NCBI GenBank assembly: GCA_030544215.1
Contig: JARZZO010000008.1
Coordinates: forward strand, 16,735,114 to 16,799,113
Source: Zantedeschia hybrid cultivar
Taxonomy: Eukaryota > Streptophyta > Magnoliopsida > Alismatales > Araceae
DNA: 64,000 nt
Direction of reading: 5' to 3'
Below are positions 57,958 through 64,000 of the stretch, piece after piece. How positions within the stretch are numbered: position 1 is the first letter of the stretch; every line of letters starts with the position of its first letter. The translations under genes and the position numbers were made by a program. Under the pieces are notes generated by a model that was given only the letters and a program-made list of their open reading frames with translations, searched no databases and had not been told where the DNA came from.

Positions 57958-58404
57958 GTTTGTCAGCGGCTGAAACCGCTGACAAAAACTTATGTTACTA
58001 TATGTCAGCGGCTAAGAAACCATAGACATATCATATTTGTCAGCGGCTGCTATGCATGGCCGTGGACAAATGTACCATTTGTCAGCGGCTACAACTGTTA
58101 ACATTAACAGCATATGTCAACGGCTTACAGTCGTGGACAAAAGTATTATTTGTCAGCGACTTATAACCGTTGACAGATACCCTATTTGTCCACAGCTAGA
58201 AGCCGTTGACATATGCCTTATTTGTCCACGGTTTTTAGCCGTAGACATATAGGATATTTGTCAACGGTTTCTCATTAGCCGTTGACAAATATTTGTCAAC
58301 GGGACTTTTGTCCACGGCTTTGTCAGCGGCCGGCTAGCCGTTGACAAATAGTTTTGTCAGCGGGTCTGTGCGATTTGTCAGCGGCTCTTAGCTGACAAAT
58401 CCTC
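57958..58404. repeat. Right subterminal repeat array of CACTA 2
   Basis: Dense TTTGTCAGCGGCT / AGCCGTTGACA words leading to the right TIR. Confidence 0.9.
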
Positions 58405-58461
58405 TTCTCCTTGTAGTGTTTGGTGGACAAGATCATATCTTGATCTTTCCCCTCCTTCTCT

Positions 58462-58888
58462 TTGAATTCTAAGGACCGGGGGTGCATGGGTCTTTGCTTC
58501 GGCCTTATGTGGCAAATTTGGAAGGCTCGCTGTAACGTTATTTTTGATGGCAAGAGAACCAAATCGGAGAATTCAGTCAAACAGGCGATTGCAGAACTTC
58601 ATTTCTGGCTATCTGCAGTCGAGTCCTTAGCCATTGATTGCAAAGACCGTCATTTTTTGACATCCTGGATTCCTCCTGATCTAGGATCTTTCATACTTAA
58701 TTTTGATGGTGCTACTTCGAACTACTAACTTGGGGGCCCTGGCTATCATTATCAGGAACCATGCTGGTGAGGTCTCCTTCTACTCCACTAAACAAGTGTC
58801 CTCCTCGGATCCTTATGTTGTTCAAGCTTCGGCTCTTCTGAAAGCCCTGACTATTGCTTCCACCAATTCGAGCATATGCGTCCGGTAA
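58462..58888 (+). pseudogene. LINE RNase H-like fragment
   Basis: The frame CFGLMWQIWKARCNVIFDGK, then FILNFDGA, matches the end of a plant LINE ORF2 with an RVT_3 RNase H-like domain. Near 58720 the conserved reading changes frame and continues with TNLGALAIIIRNHAGEV and VVQASALLKALTIA before it ends. It lies just outside CACTA 2 and is a dead remnant. Confidence 0.7.
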
Positions 58889-60627
58889 CAGTGACCCGTC
58901 TGGGAAGTATTCGACCCGTTTGGCATCTGGGTGCCCCAGTCCAAGTTGTGTTTTACTCTAAGACCATGGTATGGTTATGAGACCCGGAACATGCATGGAT
59001 GCGACAAGAACAGACGAGAATTGTCAAAAGTAACGGGCCATCCATGAATACGACAGGAGCAGTCGATTCCAGCCACACGAGAAACGGATGAGAATTGTCA
59101 AAAGTAATGGGCCATGCATGAAAAAGGGTCTACATCATCATCGTAATTCTTTCGAGCAATGCTTGTTGCATCATCGTGTTCGGCACTGCCGTCCAATCTC
59201 TTTAATAGAATGACAGTGCATTGGTGCTTTTTTTTCTAATTTTAAAAAATAATTATCTAACTAAAATTCCATCTCAATTCAATATTTATGTAGTCTTTGA
59301 TCAGATATTAAAAAAAAAAATTTACGTGCTCGCTTGATACGAGCTATTAGATTGCAGGAGCGCTGCACCGTGCGCGATCAGCTAGCGTTATTAAATTCTT
59401 CCTGGGTTCTTCTTTGGCGCTTCCAGACTTTTCCTCCCAAAATTGTCCCAAGCGCTTCCCGATCATGCGGTCCAAAATGCACCAACAACAAGGACGTGGT
59501 CCATCTTGGCCCTGAAAGCGACTCTGCCCCACGTGGGATTAAGGGAACGATTATTTTAGGACCTCATTTTTAATATATCTCTCAATATTCTTTCATGCGA
59601 GTTAGGTAGTTTTGTCATGCTTTGCCTTCTCTTATACTTTTGTTTTACCCTATTTTGAGTGAATGACAAAGATTTTCAAATCATGTAACAAATGTTGACA
59701 GGTATACTTAAAAGTAAAGTTGAGAAGATCTGTTTCTAAGATTAAGCGGCGAAACCAACAAAAGTCCGAACGTGATGCGTGACGGCGAAGCAGTCTTAAG
59801 AGGCCGGGAGCCTTTGTACGTCCTCAGAAATAGGTCATTTGTTATAAAAAAAATAGAAAAATATCAAATATGTATTATTTCCATATATTTAAGGACATAT
59901 AAAAAGTTTAGAAAATCTTGTTCCATCTTAAGAGATTTGATTAGCAAAGAGCAAGCCTCACATGCCCAAGGATAAAGCCACGTAGGCAACGGAGGGCATG
60001 CGATATGCAAATTGAAAGACCTCCCACTTTAATCTAACTTAATTCCAACTTAGTCGGGTTCAACTCAATCTAACTAAGAATTACGTCGCTCAAGATCAAG
60101 TTGACTCACCGAAAATTGAAGTCCTCTATTCTATCCTTCGCTTCTCTAACAAGATAATCAAATTTTACTTTTTCTAATTTTTTCTCTCGTGTCCTTTTTA
60201 TCCGTTCGAAGTTTCTTTACCATCAACATCAAATATCACGACTCTTTGTTAGTATTTCTTTTATTTTTATCTTTTTTTTTTATGTTTATTATATATTCCC
60301 GTTAGCTAAACTTTATTATCAATTCCATAGTAGTACCAGTAATAATAGACTTGAGAAACCACAAATACAGCTAAAAAATTGTATTGAGAACTAGATTTTA
60401 TTGATTTAGATATTTATTCTTTATAGAAACAAAAAAAGTAAGTTCTAATTATAATTTAGGTTATTTTGTTAATTTGTTACAATTATCAACTTGATTCATT
60501 GATATTTTAATTAGTTAAAAACTTTTGACACCAGACAAAAGATCCTAACTATGCCCTGCCGACGGCCACCTTTAGAAAGGCATTAGTGTTGAGGCGCTTT
60601 GAAGTTTTAGTAGTACTAACATGACAG
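58889..60627. other. Gene-free stretch
   Basis: No supported gene. Two related segments, GACGAGAATTGTCAAAAGTAA and a near copy, occur at about 59012 and 59089 as an imperfect duplication. Confidence 0.4.
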
Positions 60628-61727
60628 TGTTGGTATCATGTGTGACATATAAGTCAATCAGATAGGATATATTAATTTGCTCAGTTATTTATTATTTAAT
60701 GACAATATATTTATTGTGTACATTACTTTATTAATATTCATTTCATAGTAAAGTTTATGAATATATGCAGTATATGTCAGATTATGATGAGATAATAATC
60801 ATAAGACTGATAACTTATAAACACACATTCTTCATTGTTTCTAGTCGGAGATATTTGAGAAGGACATCAAATATCCAGTGAAACTAGTATAGATTATTCT
60901 TACTCGTGTGATGAGGATGATTGGTCTCATAGTCACATATGGAGACACTAAGGCGAATATGTAGGTATCCATTGGTGAATGAGTTTACTGAACTGATCTA
61001 ACTTGAATCGCTGGATGATAAGTTACTTGACTATCAACCAACTTGATTCAATCGTCACAATTGTATGGTTAATCCTCGAACTTGAGACACCATAAACAAC
61101 TTCCCGATAGAATTCTCTGACTATGGGATCCTGACCAATCAAGTGATTAAGTTCAGTGGAATACTTACGAAGATGATTGAGTGTTCGATACGGAATTATT
61201 CACTCTCGATATTTAGAGAGAATGTTCTGAAAATGATACGTGGGGATTCTGGCCAGGGTGGATACTTTATCAGAAAAAAAAAAAAAAAAAATTCTGATAT
61301 CGTATAACGGGGTCAAATTTAAGCAAGTTGACTGGTTAGGACCATACCCTAAGTTAATTCAAGAGTATTGTAAGGATGAAGGATTATAGTCACGCGGTAA
61401 TTGATAACAAAAAAGTTCGTTGAGCGGGTTGCTGAACCCTATTACTTTTCGGCATCATAAGGCGTTGTTTGGCCTCAACTTGACCTAAAGTCTAACTAAT
61501 TTACATGAGTGATGTTGATTCGGTGAATTAATTTTTTTATTATAAGATATTAAATTAATTAATTTAAGTCAATAAAGTGTTACTGGATTTAGTAGGCTTG
61601 GAGGGTCGCATTCATAAAGATTCTCGATCGATAGTCCATCAGTAAAATTTATATTAATTCAAAGATTTTTGTGAAAAGTCATCCTAAATTACAAACACTA
61701 AGAGGGGAACTCTAAGTCAAGCTCCAA

Positions 61728-61782
<55 letters not shown>

Positions 61783-62160
61783 GTGCGCAGTGCGCCTAGG
61801 CACGACACTCCCTACTCTTCCACCTCCATCATCTTCGACTCTCGATCGTTGGGAGTCTATCATCTGCATGTCGCAAGACCCGTCAAGAAGAAGAAACGTT
61901 GCTGCATGTCGAACCAAGTGAGGAAGTAAAGACAATCCATCAAGAGGATGATAGTGTGGACACTACTGAAGGTCAGATATCTATGCGGCTAGCGGCGGCT
62001 CTCCGTTAGAACCAAACGGTCATAAATTCAAATCCGCACAAGGTTATGAATGATCACCATCTTTTTAATTCTTGTTTATCGAAACGAATTGGGATCAACA
62101 AGAGTCAATTTTTGTTTACTATTTTCGCTGCATTTTTTGGGATCCCGTCTGATCCTTACA
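60628..62160 (+). repeat. Old solo LTR related to the Copia element at 26352
   Basis: The block starts TGTTGGTATC and ends GATCCTTACA. Long stretches align with the Copia LTR in the opposite orientation, for example around GAGACACTA, CATTGGTGAATGAGTT and CTGAACTGATC (60940-61010). It is 1533 bp against 1552 bp, but clearly diverged. Flanks GACAG and GATAG match at 4 of 5 bases, fitting an old 5-bp duplication. No interior is attached, so it is a solo LTR. Confidence 0.75.
61733..61781. repeat. (CT)n microsatellite
   Basis: About 24 CT units within the solo LTR. Confidence 0.95.
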
Positions 62161-63770
62161 GATAGAACTTGCATCATAGTTAAACTATTGACTTTTACAA
62201 TAATTCATACAAAAAAGTGAAACACTTTTAACAAATTATTTATAAACAGGGTCAGCCCAATTCAGTCTAATTCAATCCACTCACCATTAAATTGAGGAAA
62301 AATTTAGACTGAATTTAGATTAAATTTGAGTTGAATTTAGATTGGACTAAAATTAGACTAGGCCGTTTTGAATTTGAGTTGGACCTGAATTATCACATAA
62401 CTCAGCCCAATCCACCCGATTGACATCTCTAATGACGAGAGAGGAGGGAGGAACGAGGCTAGAGGCGAAAACGACTGATCGAGAGAACAATAAATGAAGA
62501 AGGGGGTGCCTCCCCCCACCCAGTCTTCCTAAGGTGAGGGTTCCACCAATACGGCGATTTCTCCGCCGGAAAAAATTGCTCCCTGAGCATTCTATTCCTC
62601 CAAAAGGATTATCGATTTCTCCAGATACAGTCGCTTGATTTGTTCCATATGTATCCTATGTGCAGAAGAATCTTGACCACAGGATTCGTACATGTGTCAT
62701 GAGCATAGTCTATCAACGTTGAAGCTTTGCAAGCGTTCTTTAGCTACTATGATCAATTATTATGGACTAATATGCGAGTATTGTGGTTGAGATAATCGGG
62801 CTTCGGGACAGGGCCTGCTTAAGCCCGTGTCCAGCTTGTGGGGGTCCGGGCCGTCCAAATCAATGTTCTAGATTTGCCTCTTTTCAGCCCACGCGCGGCT
62901 TTGTTGGGCCACCGGATGATATAATCTCCAACGGTAGTTACACAATCAAATGAGACTCAAATTCTAATCATCTTATTTTATTTATTTATTGCAGTATCTT
63001 CGATTACACATGAATATAAAATTAACATATTTAGCGATCATCTCTTAGTCTCACATTAAGTTCTCTATCAATCTACTATTTTTGGATAGTGAATTGGAGC
63101 TGGTACTCGATTCTCCCAATATAACCTTTTGTTTTTTTAGAGTCGTTTCAGATCTATATTTTGACTCAACATTTTTCTTAGTGTGGAAGAAACCAAGGTT
63201 AACTAACATCTATTACAAAATTTCTACCAAACGCTCTCCAAGAATCCCTCTTACGGGACACGGGGTTTCGTTATGTCGATTTAGGAAATGCTCCCTAGTC
63301 ACCACACAATAAAATTGGAGGTCACTGAAGAATTCATCTCGACATTCTCTAGAAGGTGTTGATACCTGAGAAGATCACACCCAAGAAATGAGGTTTTTGA
63401 GATGGAACACTTACGACCACTGCAAATTAAAAGTTGTCTTGAAGAGTAATTATTTAGGACGAATATATAGGGCCGTCTCAAAAAGGATTTATTTGTGTGG
63501 AGTGAAAGACAGCTGTCTGATATAAGTAACTATTTCCGACAGTCAAAACGTACCCATCCTAAATGTCTAATTTTTTAATTTTCTAAGACAGGTAAAACTC
63601 TTTTTAGACGGATTTTTTTTTTGTATCAAATAAAACTTATCGAATCCATCGCAATTTTTTGTAATGAGGTTATTCGAGATGAATGTTGCCAAGGGTATTA
63701 ATTGTCTAAAAAGACTTTTGATATAGATCTTTCCTTTTTTTTTAGATAACTTTGCAATTGTCACTCATGG
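62161..63770. other. Gene-free stretch
   Basis: No supported gene. Segments rich in AATTTAG/CTAAATT-type words near 62270-62400 end in GATTGACATCTCTAATG, which resembles the end of a hAT-type MITE, without a partner found. Confidence 0.35.
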
Positions 63771-63774
63771 TTTA

Positions 63775-63787
63775 TTTTCTTGTAGTG
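63775..63787. other. CACTA-like terminal sequence
   Basis: TTTTCTTGTAGTG is the reverse complement of a CACTACAAGAAAA end. A weak left partner (CACTGCAAATTAAAAG) lies at 63418, which would give a 370-bp CACTA-like MITE, but no 3-bp duplication is seen. Confidence 0.3.
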
Positions 63788-64000
63788 AGTAAGTAGTCAA
63801 CAAAAGTTTGACGAGAATGGGAAATAAGGTACGGTTAGAGACGGTGATCAACTTATATGAAACAAGATCCTCTGTAGTTCTAGTTGGACTCACTTCAATT
63901 GGTGTTTATCATATCATTATAGAAAATTTAATTATAGCCTCCTTAGACTATGGTATTATTTTTTTACTCCTCGTTGACCTTGAGCCCATATTTTAGTGTG
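63788..64000. other. Window end, nothing recognised
   Basis: A short open frame reaches the edge but shows no similarity that I recognise. Confidence 0.4.

Larger units (their letters stand above)
53628..58418 (+). mobile_element. CACTA transposon 2 carrying captured host gene fragments
   Basis: The left end CACTATAAGGAAGATAGG and right end (reverse complement CACTACAAGGAGAAGAGG) are CACTA TIRs, flanked on both sides by TTT. Subterminal arrays of TGTCARCGGCT words at 53648-54010 and 57958-58404 match those of CACTA 1, so the two are one family. The 4791-bp interior has no transposase but carries HMG-CoA reductase and carotenoid cleavage dioxygenase exons, all in the plus direction. Confidence 0.93.

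Overview
The window is transposon-dense plant nuclear DNA. Three things point to a flowering plant: an intronless UGT72-type glycosyltransferase, AT-rich intergenic DNA, and several classic plant transposon families. The UGT gene is strongly GC-rich, especially at third codon positions, while everything around it is AT-rich. That contrast is typical of many monocots, so I lean to a (non-grass?) monocot, but the sequence does not prove it.

Only two ordinary host genes look intact. One is the UGT72B-like gene at 12685-14124 (+), with a TATA box and stress-type promoter motifs. The other is a 43-codon basic peptide gene at 22576-22707 (-), with its own TATA box. A single-exon B3-domain remnant lies at 37411-37724 (+).

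Layout from left to right. (1) 1-4182: the end of a plus-strand LTR retrotransposon that has jumped into the gag gene of a minus-strand Gypsy/Tat-like element. (2) 4183-12000: gene-free DNA with a solo LTR, microsatellites, MITEs and tandem repeats. (3) 12000-14401: the UGT gene. (4) 14402-19467: a complete hAT element with TIRs and a perfect 8-bp target duplication, whose transposase carries a frameshift and a nonsense codon. (5) 19468-22880: a LINE ORF1 relic and the small peptide gene. (6) About 22890-36650: a PIF/Harbinger transposon on the minus strand, with an open spliced transposase, a Myb/SANT-like ORF1 and a third ORF with a viroplasmin/RNase H1-N-like domain plus a membrane tail. 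A 9.4-kb Copia element (26352-35712, 5-bp duplication GCACA, LTRs differing at about 4 of 1552 positions) splits ORF1 in frame. (7) 39377-44669 and 53628-58418: two CACTA elements of one family, both flanked by TTT and both lacking a usable transposase. (8) 60628-62160: an old solo LTR related to the Copia element.

The most striking item is the second CACTA element. It carries same-strand pieces of two unrelated isoprenoid-pathway genes: HMG-CoA reductase (54242-55099, decayed) and the last four exons of a carotenoid cleavage dioxygenase (56142-57295, fully open with intact splice sites). The small peptide gene and the viroplasmin-domain ORF inside the Harbinger element are the next best candidates for something not well described. 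All family calls come from motif recognition by eye; no database search was run.
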